The position numbers and the translations under genes were made by a program. Shown in pieces: positions 7,534 through 14,733 of a stretch of 19,024 nucleotides of DNA; position 1 is the first letter of the stretch; each line of letters begins with the position of its first letter. Under the pieces are notes generated by a model. It ran no database searches and was not told the DNA's origin. It was given only the letters and a program-made list of their open reading frames with translations. Source of the stretch: Flavobacteriia bacterium (lineage in GTDB: Bacteria > Bacteroidota > Bacteroidia > Flavobacteriales > Flavobacteriaceae). The stretch is from the NCBI GenBank assembly GCA_030626085.1, contig DAOUPQ010000010.1, forward strand, positions 1-19,024, given 5' to 3'.

Positions 7534-9897
7534 TTATTCTTCCTCTTCAGGGATTATTGTTATTGTAGGTTCTTTAAATGTTTTCTTGTTTGCTATTGTT
7601 GATTCTAGTGATAATAACAGTGATGGTAATAATAATAAATTTGAAACCATGGCAAATAGTAAAGTTACAGATACTAGTCCGCCTAATGCTTTAGTACCTC
7701 CAAAACTTGAAACTGTAAAAACCAAAAACCCAAAAAACAAAACAACAGAGGTATAAAACATACTTGTACCAGTTTCACGCAATGCAGCATAGACTGATTT
7801 TCGAACTTTCCATTTTCGGGCGATTAATTCTTGTCGGTATTTAGCTAAGAAATGTATGGTATCATCAACCGAAATTCCAAAAGCAATACTAAATACTAAA
7901 ATTGTTGAAGGTTTTATTGGTACTCCTAAATAGCCCATTAAACCAGCAGTTATTAAAAGAGGTAAAATATTGGGTATAAGCGATATAATTATCATTTTAA
8001 AAGATCGGAACATCCAAGCCATAAATAAGGATATTAGAATGATTGCCAATGATAATGAAATAACTAAATTTTTAACTAAATAATTAGTACCCTTTATAAA
8101 CAGCAATGCTTTTCCGGTTAAGGAGACATCGTATTTTTTATCAGGAAAAACTTTGTTAATCTTATCCATCAATCGTTCTTCTATTTGCTCCATTTTGTCA
8201 GTACCAACATCTTTCATAAAAGTTGTAATTCGCGCAAATTGTCCTGTAGAATCGACGAAACTTTTAAGCATATCACTATTTGTGTCTGAGTTTTTTGTAT
8301 AGGATAATATAAAGTTTTTTTCTTGTTGTGTAGGTAATTGATAGTATTTTGGATTGCCGTTATAAAATGCTTGTTTAGAATATTTTACCAAGTCTAGAAC
8401 AGAAATCGATTTTGAAAGTTCAGGTATTTCATCGATTTCTTCATCAAGTTTATTCATACGCTTTAAGGTAGATAAATTCAGTACACCTTTTTTTTGTTTT
8501 GTATCGATCAAAATCTCTAAAGGCATAATTCCACCAAATTCATCTTCAAAAAATAAGATATCTTTATAAAAGGTCTTTCCCTCTGGCATATCTTCAATCA
8601 AGCTTCCCGAAACACGAATCATATTCATTCCAATTAAGCTGAATATAATAATGATGACAGTAAAAATATATATGGCAATTCGGTGATGCCTAACCATTTT
8701 TTCCATCCAGTTTACTATGGCATCCATCCACTTTCTTTCTAAATGCTCTAAGTGCCTTTCTTTTGGTTTATGCATAAAACTATAAAATATAGGGATGAGC
8801 AATAAAGAAAGAAAAAATATCGCCATGATATTTATTGATGCTATGATACCAAATTCTCTTAATAATTGGCTATTGGTAAAAATGAATGTAGCGAAACCAG
8901 AAGCCGTTGTAATGTTTGTCATTAGTGTAGCATTACCAACTTTAGAGATTACTCTTTGTAAAGACTTTGCCTGATTACCATGCTTTTTAACTTCATTTTG
9001 GTATTTATTGATAAGAAAAATAGCATTTGGCACACCTATTACTATTATTAAAGGTGGAATCAATGCCATTAGTACAGAAATTTCATATTGAAATAGACCA
9101 ATGAAACCAACTGCCCAGACTACGCCAATACTTACGACCAACAGCGTAATAAAAGTGGCTCTATATGAACGGAAAAAAATATAAAAAATGAGTGCGGTTA
9201 CCAATAAAGCCAAACCAACAAAAAGACCGATTTCATCTTTAATATTTTGGGCATTCATAGTGCGGATGTATGGCATTCCCGAAACTCGAACATTTAATCC
9301 GGTTTCTTTTTCAAAATTTTTAATTGTAGGGTTTAATACATTAAATATGAATTGTTCACGAATTATTGTATTAACAATTTTTTGATCAAGATAGATAACT
9401 GATCTAATTGTGCCTGTTTTTTTATTGTATAAAAAGTTGTCAAAAAAAGGTAAGTTGTCGAATAATTCTGTTCTAATGGCTTCAACATCTTCGTTTGATT
9501 CAGGTTTTTTATCGAAGAGCGGTTCAACTATAAATCGTTGGTTCTTTTTATCTTTTTTAAGTTTTTTAATATCACCTATTGATACCGAGAAATCAATTTC
9601 GGGAAAACTATCTAATTTATGGGAGAGATCTATCCATTGATTAAAATTATCAACAGAAAAAAGCGCAGAATCTTTAACAGCTAAAATTATTAAGTTGCCT
9701 TCATCACCAAAGATCTTTGTAAATTCTTCATACTTGATATTTTCTTCATGGTTTTTGGGTAATAAGTTGGGTTCACTATGCGAAAATTGAATGTATTTAA
9801 TGTTAGAAGCCATAAAAATAGTTATGACTGTTAGAACCAACAAAATTAATATTCGTCGTTTTAATATAAATCTAGCTACCCGAGCCCAAAAATTCAT
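7534..9897 (-). CDS. RND/MMPL-type exporter with two internal repeats
   Basis: 787-residue inner-membrane transporter of the RND superfamily, in the MMPL/hydrophobe exporter branch rather than the classical drug-efflux AcrB type. The layout is duplicated. The first repeat has a TM helix at about 15-33, a periplasmic domain at about 35-220 and five helices at about 222-375. The second has a helix at about 405-427, a periplasmic domain to about 600 and five helices at about 612-765. The second repeat has the proton-relay-like GISVDDT (about 674-680), whereas the first has GVPNAIF in the equivalent place. The C-terminus is acidic (EEEE). I chose the ATG at 9897 (MNFWARV) over a GTG two codons upstream. 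No membrane-fusion or TolC-type partner is adjacent. The substrate is unknown; lipids or sterol-like molecules are possible. Confidence 0.88.
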   Translation of the reverse strand: MNFWARVARFILKRRILILLVLTVITIFMASNIKYIQFSHSEPNLLPKNHEENIKYEEFTKIFGDEGNLIILAVKDSALFSVDNFNQWIDLSHKLDSFPEIDFSVSIGDIKKLKKDKKNQRFIVEPLFDKKPESNEDVEAIRTELFDNLPFFDNFLYNKKTGTIRSVIYLDQKIVNTIIREQFIFNVLNPTIKNFEKETGLNVRVSGMPYIRTMNAQNIKDEIGLFVGLALLVTALIFYIFFRSYRATFITLLVVSIGVVWAVGFIGLFQYEISVLMALIPPLIIVIGVPNAIFLINKYQNEVKKHGNQAKSLQRVISKVGNATLMTNITTASGFATFIFTNSQLLREFGIIASINIMAIFFLSLLLIPIFYSFMHKPKERHLEHLERKWMDAIVNWMEKMVRHHRIAIYIFTVIIIIFSLIGMNMIRVSGSLIEDMPEGKTFYKDILFFEDEFGGIMPLEILIDTKQKKGVLNLSTLKRMNKLDEEIDEIPELSKSISVLDLVKYSKQAFYNGNPKYYQLPTQQEKNFILSYTKNSDTNSDMLKSFVDSTGQFARITTFMKDVGTDKMEQIEERLMDKINKVFPDKKYDVSLTGKALLFIKGTNYLVKNLVISLSLAIILISLFMAWMFRSFKMIIISLIPNILPLLITAGLMGYLGVPIKPSTILVFSIAFGISVDDTIHFLAKYRQELIARKWKVRKSVYAALRETGTSMFYTSVVLFFGFLVFTVSSFGGTKALGGLVSVTLLFAMVSNLLLLPSLLLSLESTIANKKTFKEPTITIIPEEEE

Positions 9898-9915
9898 TAG
9901 CACTTATGTATTTTG

Positions 9916-9937
9916 ATTCTTGTTTATTAACAAGAAT
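9916..9937. repeat. Perfect inverted repeat between frr and the RND gene
   Basis: ATTCTTGTT (9916-9924) and AACAAGAAT (9929-9937) form a 9-bp stem with a 4-base loop. It sits 19 bases upstream of the RND start. Neither strand has a T-run after the stem, so it is not a standard intrinsic terminator. It could be an operator half-site pair, an mRNA-processing hairpin or chance in A/T-rich DNA. Confidence 0.4.
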
Positions 9938-9997
9938 ATTAGATGTGTATATTTATTTTTTAAAAAAGGTATAACAAGCAGAAAAATAATATTGAAA

Positions 9998-10552
9998 TTA
10001 AACTTTCATTATTTCTTTTTCCTTAATTGCATAATGATCATCAATGATCTTAATAAATTTATCTGTTAATTCTTGGATGTCAATTTCTGAATTTTTAAGT
10101 AAATCTTCAGAGATATCAATTTTTTTTAATTCAGCATTAGCTTCTTTTCTATCATTTCTGATGCTTACTTTAGCAAATTCAACTTGGTTCTTTGCTTGTT
10201 TAGACAAATCCCTACGACGCTCTTCAGTTAAAATCGGGACATTTATGATAACACTTTCGCCATTATTCATCGGGTTAAAGCCCAAATTTGCATTTCTGAT
10301 GCCTTTTTCAATTTCATTTATCAATGATTTTTCCCATGGTTGTACTGTTAAAGTATGAGCATCTAAAGTATTTATATTCGCAACCTGGCTTAAAGGTGTA
10401 CTTGCACCATAATAGTCAACTGTAACACTTTTTAGCATTATGGGTGAAGCTTTCCCTGCCCTGATATTTGATAATTCATGTTCAAGATGGGTTACTGCAC
10501 TTTGCATTTGTTCTTTAGTACTGTCTAAAATAAATTGAAGTTCTTCATTCAT
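9998..10552 (-). CDS. frr: Ribosome recycling factor
   Basis: RRF splits the post-termination ribosome together with EF-G. The 184-residue length is typical of the family (about 185). Recognisable stretches are HLEHELSNIRAGKASPIML (about 22-40, the start of the helical hairpin domain) and VDYYGASTPLSQVANINTLDAHTLTVQPW (about 45-73, domain II). LTEERRRDLSKQAKNQVEFAKVSIRNDRKEAN (about 108-139) holds the conserved arginines of the tail helix that contacts 23S rRNA. The gene follows pyrH by 34 bases, the classic pyrH-frr pair, and shares its transcript. About 100 bases separate it from the RND gene. Confidence 0.97.
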   Translation of the reverse strand: MNEELQFILDSTKEQMQSAVTHLEHELSNIRAGKASPIMLKSVTVDYYGASTPLSQVANINTLDAHTLTVQPWEKSLINEIEKGIRNANLGFNPMNNGESVIINVPILTEERRRDLSKQAKNQVEFAKVSIRNDRKEANAELKKIDISEDLLKNSEIDIQELTDKFIKIIDDHYAIKEKEIMKV

Positions 10553-10586
10553 GATTAACTATTTTAAAAAATTCTATTCAATGTAT

Positions 10587-11294
10587 TTATAAATCAACTT
10601 TTGTACCTATATTTTCTCCTGAAATAACTTTATTTAAATTATCTTCTATATTCATATCAAATACAATGATAGGTAGTTTATTTTCTTCACTTAAAGTTAT
10701 AGCTGTCATATCCATAACTTTTAAACCTTTACGCAACATCTCTTTAAAAGATATTTCATCATACTTAATGGCATCAGGATTTTTTTCAGGATCAGAAGTA
10801 TATATACCATTAACTCTGGTGCCTTTTAAAATTACATCGGCATTTATTTCAATAGCTCTTAGAACTGCTGCAGTATCTGTTGTAAAATATGGGTTTCCGG
10901 TACCTCCGCCAAAAATTACTACTCTACCTTTTTCTAGATGCCTTACAGCACGTCGTTTAATAAAAGGTTCTGCAATTTGCTTCATTTCAATTGAAGTGAG
11001 AAGTCTGGTTTGTAATTTGGCTTCTTCTAAGGCACTTTGTAAAGCTAAACCATTAATTATTGTAGCCAGCATTCCCATATAATCACCCTGAACTCTATCC
11101 ATACCGTTACTAACTCCGGTTAATCCCCTAAAGATATTTCCGCCACCAATTACAATAGCCACTTCAACTCCTTTGTCAACAATTTTTTTAATTTCCTGAG
11201 CGTAATCAGAAAGGCGTTTTGGATCAATCCCGTATTGTTGATCGCCCATCAATGCCTCACCACTAAGTTTTAACAGAACTCTTTTATATTTCAT
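10587..11294 (-). CDS. pyrH: Uridylate kinase (UMP kinase)
   Basis: Bacterial hexameric UMP kinase of the amino-acid kinase fold, making UDP from UMP and ATP in the cytoplasm. Features in the 235 residues are the N-terminal KRVLLKLSGEALMG (4-17, phosphate binding), VAIVIGGGNIFRGL (about 45-58), the VIFGGGTGNPYFTTDTAA block (about 126-143, substrate and nucleotide contact) and KGTRVNGIYTSDPEKNPDA (about 157-175). The fold and motifs are unlike those of eukaryotic UMP/CMP kinase. It heads a pyrH-frr unit with a probable promoter at 11323-11330, downstream of the tsf terminator. Confidence 0.97.
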   Translation of the reverse strand: MKYKRVLLKLSGEALMGDQQYGIDPKRLSDYAQEIKKIVDKGVEVAIVIGGGNIFRGLTGVSNGMDRVQGDYMGMLATIINGLALQSALEEAKLQTRLLTSIEMKQIAEPFIKRRAVRHLEKGRVVIFGGGTGNPYFTTDTAAVLRAIEINADVILKGTRVNGIYTSDPEKNPDAIKYDEISFKEMLRKGLKVMDMTAITLSEENKLPIIVFDMNIEDNLNKVISGENIGTKVDL

Positions 11295-11322
11295 TTGTAT
11301 TTATATAGAATAATAAGTTTTA

Positions 11323-11330
11323 CAAATATA
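11323..11330 (-). promoter_or_regulatory. -7 promoter box for pyrH-frr
   Basis: The minus strand reads TATATTTG, matching TAnnTTTG. The best upstream -33 candidate is CTG at 11355-11353, with a 22-base spacer and one mismatch to TTG. The box sits 29 bases before the pyrH ATG and just downstream of the tsf terminator, which suits an independent start. Confidence 0.45.
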
Positions 11331-11370
11331 ACAAAATTTACTTTTAGGTATTCAGAATTTGAATGATGTA

Positions 11371-11407
11371 TAAAAAAATTCCCGATATTTTTTAATATCG
11401 GGAATTT
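11371..11407 (-). terminator. Intrinsic terminator of the rplM-rpsI-rpsB-tsf block
   Basis: The arms AAATTCCCGATATT (11376-11389) and AATATCGGGAATTT (11394-11407) pair perfectly over 14 bp around a 4-base loop. On the minus strand the stem runs into seven T (11378-11372). It starts 24 bases after the tsf stop codon. Confidence 0.92.
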
Positions 11408-11431
11408 AATAATAATTTTGAATAAAAAAGA

Positions 11432-12397
11432 TTATCCTAAAGCAACTCGTTTAAAGTTAACAACTTCAACATCACCAAAAGAATTCACATAATCTACAAC
11501 AGATTTTTTAGCATCTTTTATAAATTCTTGATCTAACAAACATTGTTCATTATCTAGGGTAGTATTATCAGAAATAAATCTTTCTAATTTACCGGGAAGA
11601 ATTCTATCCCAAATTTGTTCGGGCTTACCTTCTGCTTTTAATTCTGCTTTTGCAGCTTCTTTAGCTTCAGCAAGGACTTCATCAGTTAATTGAGCCATAG
11701 AAATATATTTAGGCACATTTTTTAGTGTTTTTCCTAATCTGCCCAGTTCAATATTTTCTTTTTTAATTATCGCAATTCTAGCTTCAGTTTCAGCTTCAAT
11801 AAATTCAGGATCAAAATCTTTATATGATAAAGTTGTGGCACCCATTGATGCAACTTGCATTGCTAGATCTTTGGTAAGAATATCAGCATTGTCAACTATA
11901 GCTGATAAACCAATAATAGCTGCAATTTTATTTCCATGAATATATGAACCAACAAAAGGAGCTTCAATTCTTTCAAAAGCAGTTATCTCTAGTTTTTCAC
12001 CAATAACTCCAGTTTGCTCTATAATTTTATCGGCAACAGTCATTCCATCAAAATCTGCATTTAAGAATGATTCTTTGTCTTTATAATTTATAGCAGTTTC
12101 AGCAAGTTTGTTTGCTAATGCTACAAAGTTTTCATTTTTTCCAACAAAATCAGTTTCACAACCTAGAACTATTACAGATCCAACAGTATTAGAATTATTT
12201 ACTTTTGCTATTGCAGCACCTTCACTAGAAGCCCTGTCGGCTCTTTTAGCAGCAACTTTTTGACCTTTTTTACGTAAAATTTTAATAGCGTTATCAACAT
12301 CACCTTCTGCTTCAACCAATGCATTTTTACAATCCATCATGCCTGCACCGGTCATTTTTCTAAGTTTATTTACTTCTGCAGCGGTTATTTTTGCCAT
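11432..12397 (-). CDS. tsf: Elongation factor Ts
   Basis: Guanine-nucleotide exchange factor that regenerates EF-Tu-GTP. The N-terminal UBA-like domain is at residues 1-55 (MAKITAAEVNKLRKMTGAGMMDCKNAL), and the signature TDFVGKN of the core domain is at about 82-88. The C-terminal part holds the second core subdomain and ends in KSVVDYVNSFGDVEVVNFKRVALG. At 321 residues it is longer than the E. coli protein (283), which I believe is normal for this phylum. It follows rpsB by 23 bases, the nearly universal rpsB-tsf pair, and a strong terminator closes the transcript. Confidence 0.97.
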   Translation of the reverse strand: MAKITAAEVNKLRKMTGAGMMDCKNALVEAEGDVDNAIKILRKKGQKVAAKRADRASSEGAAIAKVNNSNTVGSVIVLGCETDFVGKNENFVALANKLAETAINYKDKESFLNADFDGMTVADKIIEQTGVIGEKLEITAFERIEAPFVGSYIHGNKIAAIIGLSAIVDNADILTKDLAMQVASMGATTLSYKDFDPEFIEAETEARIAIIKKENIELGRLGKTLKNVPKYISMAQLTDEVLAEAKEAAKAELKAEGKPEQIWDRILPGKLERFISDNTTLDNEQCLLDQEFIKDAKKSVVDYVNSFGDVEVVNFKRVALG

Positions 12398-12420
12398 AAT
12401 ATATAAGTTATTATTAATTG

Positions 12421-13206
12421 TTATTTTTTTTCTTCTTTAGTTGCTACAGCTTCAGTTTTTTTAACATCAACTTTTTCAACTTTTGGTTTTGCTTCAGTTT
12501 TAGCTGCTTCTTTATTTGTTTTTCGATCTTCTAAACCTTCAGCTATAGCATTGGTTAAATAAGATAAGATCTTTTCAATAGATTTTGAAGCATCATCATT
12601 TGAAGGAATTACATAATCAATAGCTCTTGGATCAGAATTGGTATCAACCATTGCAAAAATTGGAATATTTAATTTTTGAGCTTCAGCAACAGCAATATGC
12701 TCACGTTTGATATCAACAACCATTATTGCTCCCGGAAGGCGAGTCATATCAGTAATAGAACCTAAATTCTTTTCTAATTTTGCTCTTTGTCGATTGATCT
12801 GTAATTTTTCTCTTTTTGAAAGCGCATCAAAAGACCCATCTTTTTTCATCCTGTCAATTAGCCCCATTTTTTTTACAGCTTTACGGATGGTTACAAAATT
12901 TGTTAGCATTCCGCCTGGCCATCTTTCTGTAATATAAGGCATATTTACACTTTGTGCTTTATCAGCAACTATATCTTTTGCTTGTTTCTTTGTGGAAACA
13001 AATAATATTTTTCTTCCTGAAGCAGCAATCTTTTGTAAAGCTTTTGAGGCTTCATCAATTTTAGCAACAGTTTTGTAAAGATCAATAATGTGAATTCCTT
13101 TACGTTCTGTATAAATGAATGGAGCCATATTTGGATTCCATTTTCTTGTCAAATGTCCAAAATGAACACCAGATTCGATCAATTCTTTTATTTCAATATT
13201 TGTCAT
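12421..13206 (-). CDS. rpsB: 30S ribosomal protein S2
   Basis: Small-subunit ribosomal protein. The start is set at the ATG at 13206 (MTNIEIKELIESGVHFGHL), which matches the family's N-terminus; the frame is open 11 codons further up but that extension has no family support. Other conserved parts are the TRKWNPNMAPFIYTERKGIHIIDL block, ILFVSTKKQAKDIV, ERWPGGMLTNF and DTNSDPRAIDYVIPSNDDA. The 261-residue product carries a lysine/alanine/glutamate-rich C-terminal tail of about 35 residues, a low-complexity extension often seen in this family. tsf follows 23 bases later. A 165-base leader with a hairpin separates it from rpsI. Confidence 0.97.
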   Translation of the reverse strand: MTNIEIKELIESGVHFGHLTRKWNPNMAPFIYTERKGIHIIDLYKTVAKIDEASKALQKIAASGRKILFVSTKKQAKDIVADKAQSVNMPYITERWPGGMLTNFVTIRKAVKKMGLIDRMKKDGSFDALSKREKLQINRQRAKLEKNLGSITDMTRLPGAIMVVDIKREHIAVAEAQKLNIPIFAMVDTNSDPRAIDYVIPSNDDASKSIEKILSYLTNAIAEGLEDRKTNKEAAKTEAKPKVEKVDVKKTEAVATKEEKK

Positions 13207-13330
13207 AATTTTTTTGTTTACGTTCCGTTTTAGTAGCAATAAATAAGTAGCGATTTTTCCGATCTTAAATATTTGGATGCTAGACTTTTACAACAACTTT
13301 TTATTAATATTTTAATATTTTTTGAATATT

Positions 13331-13366
13331 TCAGAAAAAATACATATCCTGAAATAAATTCAGGAT
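13331..13366 (-). terminator. Hairpin in the rpsI-rpsB gap, possible attenuator or weak terminator
   Basis: ATCCTGAA (13346-13353) and TTCAGGAT (13359-13366) pair over 8 bp with a 5-base loop. On the minus strand the stem is followed, after five bases (ATGTA), by six T (13340-13335). It starts 5 bases after the rpsI stop. The imperfect spacing suggests partial termination, which would set the ratio of L13/S9 to S2/EF-Ts expression; this is inference. Confidence 0.45.
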
Positions 13367-13371
13367 GAGTA

Positions 13372-13758
13372 TTAACGTTTAGAGAATTGGAATTTCTTAC
13401 GAGCTTTTTTCTGACCGAATTTTTTACGTTCAACCATTCTTGGATCTCTTGTAAGTAATCCGTCTGATTTTAGAATACTTTTATTTTCTTCATCTAATTC
13501 AACCATGGCTCGGGAAATTGCCAAACGAATTGCTTCGGCCTGACCAGTTACACCGCCACCAAATACATTAACTTTAATATCAAAAGAATCTAGGTTCTCA
13601 GTTAATGTTAGAGGCTGCATTACTTTGTATTTTAAAGTATCTGTAGTGAAATAATTTTCAAATGCTCTTTCGTTTATGGTGATGTTACCTTTACCTTTAG
13701 TGATATAAACACGGGCAACTGCAGTTTTTCTTCTACCAATTTTATGTATAGTATCCAT
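13372..13758 (-). CDS. rpsI: 30S ribosomal protein S9
   Basis: Small-subunit ribosomal protein whose C-terminal tail reaches the P-site tRNA anticodon loop. The N-terminus MDTIHKIGRRKTAVARVYI, the central VNVFGGGVTGQAEAIRLAISRAM and the basic tail ending in FQFSKR are all family-typical, and the terminal arginine is present. 128 residues is a normal length. The ATG lies one base after the rplM stop, so the two are translationally coupled. This L13-S9 pair is conserved across bacteria. Confidence 0.98.
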   Translation of the reverse strand: MDTIHKIGRRKTAVARVYITKGKGNITINERAFENYFTTDTLKYKVMQPLTLTENLDSFDIKVNVFGGGVTGQAEAIRLAISRAMVELDEENKSILKSDGLLTRDPRMVERKKFGQKKARKKFQFSKR

Positions 13759-13759
13759 A

Positions 13760-14215
13760 TTATTTGATATCGTTTAGGTTAATAGTTTTTGGATTTTGCG
13801 CTTCTTGTTTGTGTTCTCCACCCGAATAAACATAAAGGTTTCTAAACAAAGCGCTACCGAGTTTATTTTTTGGTAACATACCTTTTACGGCTTTTTCTAC
13901 TAGTCGAATCGGATCCTTAGAAAACAATTCATTAGCAGTAAGCTTTCTTTGACCTCCGGGATAACCTGTATGACGAATGTAAATTTTGTCAGTCCATTTG
14001 TTTCCGGATAATTTTATTTTGTCTGCGTTGATAATAACCACGTTGTCCCCACAATCGACATGAGGCGTGTAGTTAGTTTTGTACTTACCCCTTATTAGCA
14101 TTGCTACCTTAGAGGCTAGACGACCCAACGTTTGACCGTCTGCATCAACCAAAACCCATTCTTTAGTAACGGTGTTCTTATTAGCTGATACTGTTTTGTA
14201 ACTTAATGTATCCAC
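13760..14215 (-). CDS. rplM: 50S ribosomal protein L13 (GTG start)
   Basis: Large-subunit protein and early assembly factor. Conserved stretches are EWVLVDADGQTLGRLASKVAMLIRGK (about 20-45), HVDCGDNVVIINADKI, YIRHTGYPGGQRKLTANEL and the VKGMLPKNKLG block. The 151 residues match the family. No ATG fits the N-terminus. The frame upstream reaches a stop at 14237-14239 without another Met codon, and GTG at 14215-14213 gives MDTLSYKTVSANKNTVTKEW, which fits flavobacterial L13. It heads the rplM-rpsI(-rpsB-tsf) unit behind a strong promoter. Confidence 0.96.
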   Translation of the reverse strand: MDTLSYKTVSANKNTVTKEWVLVDADGQTLGRLASKVAMLIRGKYKTNYTPHVDCGDNVVIINADKIKLSGNKWTDKIYIRHTGYPGGQRKLTANELFSKDPIRLVEKAVKGMLPKNKLGSALFRNLYVYSGGEHKQEAQNPKTINLNDIK

Positions 14216-14271
14216 AATTAAATTCTTTGTTAATGATTAAACTTCTGTTTCTCTTTTCTCGAAAGAGTTTG

Positions 14272-14301
14272 CAAAAGTACAATTAATTATTTGTTTAGCA
14301 A
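14272..14301 (-). promoter_or_regulatory. Bacteroidota-type promoter of the rplM operon
   Basis: On the minus strand, TTG (14301-14299) is followed after exactly 19 bases by TACTTTTG (14279-14272). Both boxes match the TTG-N17-23-TAnnTTTG consensus. The expected transcription start is around 14265-14268, giving a leader of about 50 bases. That leader begins with a small hairpin, CTCTTT (14267-14262) pairing with AAAGAG (14256-14251). Confidence 0.78.
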
Positions 14302-14382
14302 ACAGGATTTTACAGATTTTTTGTAATCTTTTTTCATGTAAATTTTATTATAAAAAAATGATAATCTCAGTAATTTTTTTAA
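14302..14382. other. A/T-rich spacer without a recognisable gene
   Basis: Part of the 518-base interval between rplM and polA. It lies between the rplM promoter and the DUF5916-like remnant. It is mostly A/T runs, and no open frame, hairpin or promoter match stands out. The deletion junction that removed the missing gene body probably lies here or at its right edge. The short stretch 14689-14733 on the other side of the remnant is likewise featureless. Confidence 0.5.
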
Positions 14383-14688
14383 TTTAATCTTTATGATGAG
14401 AACCAGATAAAAATTAATGACAGAACCTATAAAGTTGATGAGAATAATGATGGGTTAATTGATTATTCTTTTGATGATCCTGATTTTGCATTTGTTCAAT
14501 ACAGATCAAATCTGGTAGTCAGATGGGAATATATTCCCGGATCAGAAATCTATCTTGTATGGTCACAGGGTACAACAGGATTTGGTGATCCGAATGATAG
14601 ATTATGGGAAAATATTGATAATGAAATTATTCAGCAAAAACCTGAAAATACATATCTGATCAAAATTACTTATAGGTATATTTTTTAA
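14383..14688 (+). pseudogene. Remnant of a DUF5916-type outer-membrane protein gene (C-terminal end only)
   Basis: An open frame of 101 codons with no start codon at its 5' end. It is bounded upstream by a TAA at 14380-14382 and ends at TAA 14686-14688. It encodes FNLYDENQIKINDRTYKVDE, then DDPDFAFVQYRSNL, RWEYIPGSEIYLVWSQG and a final strand YLIKITYRYIF. This pattern (FRSNLVxRWEYxPGSxLYLVWSQ and a terminal beta-strand ending in F) is what I recall from the C-terminus of the large DUF5916 / carbohydrate-binding family 9-like beta-barrel proteins of Bacteroidota. The body of the gene (many hundreds of codons) is missing, and the bases just upstream are plain A/T-rich sequence. It lies in the 518-base gap between rplM and polA, convergent to polA. 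The family name rests on memory of the motif. Confidence 0.7.
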
Positions 14689-14733
14689 TTGTTATAGTTT
14701 AGAGTAAAAACTTGAAACCCAGAACTCAATACA

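Noticed and set aside
9898..9903. GTG at 9903 as start of the RND gene
   Set aside because: An ATG follows two codons later (9897) and gives the usual short basic N-terminus before the first helix; GTG starts are rare here.
10044..10358. 104-codon open frame on the plus strand, antisense to frr
   Set aside because: Shadow of frr, with low-complexity composition and no recognisable domain.
10666..11082. 138-codon open frame on the plus strand, antisense to pyrH
   Set aside because: pyrH on the other strand is certain and complete; the frame is an A/T-rich mirror of it with no family resemblance, promoter or terminator.
13207..13239. 11-codon N-terminal extension of S2 starting at 13239
   Set aside because: S2 family N-termini begin at the MTNIEIKEL methionine; the extension is only leader sequence that happens to stay open.
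13230..13433. 67-codon minus-strand frame across the rpsI end and the rpsB leader
   Set aside because: It overlaps the true S9 C-terminus in another frame and runs through the hairpin leader; no family resemblance.
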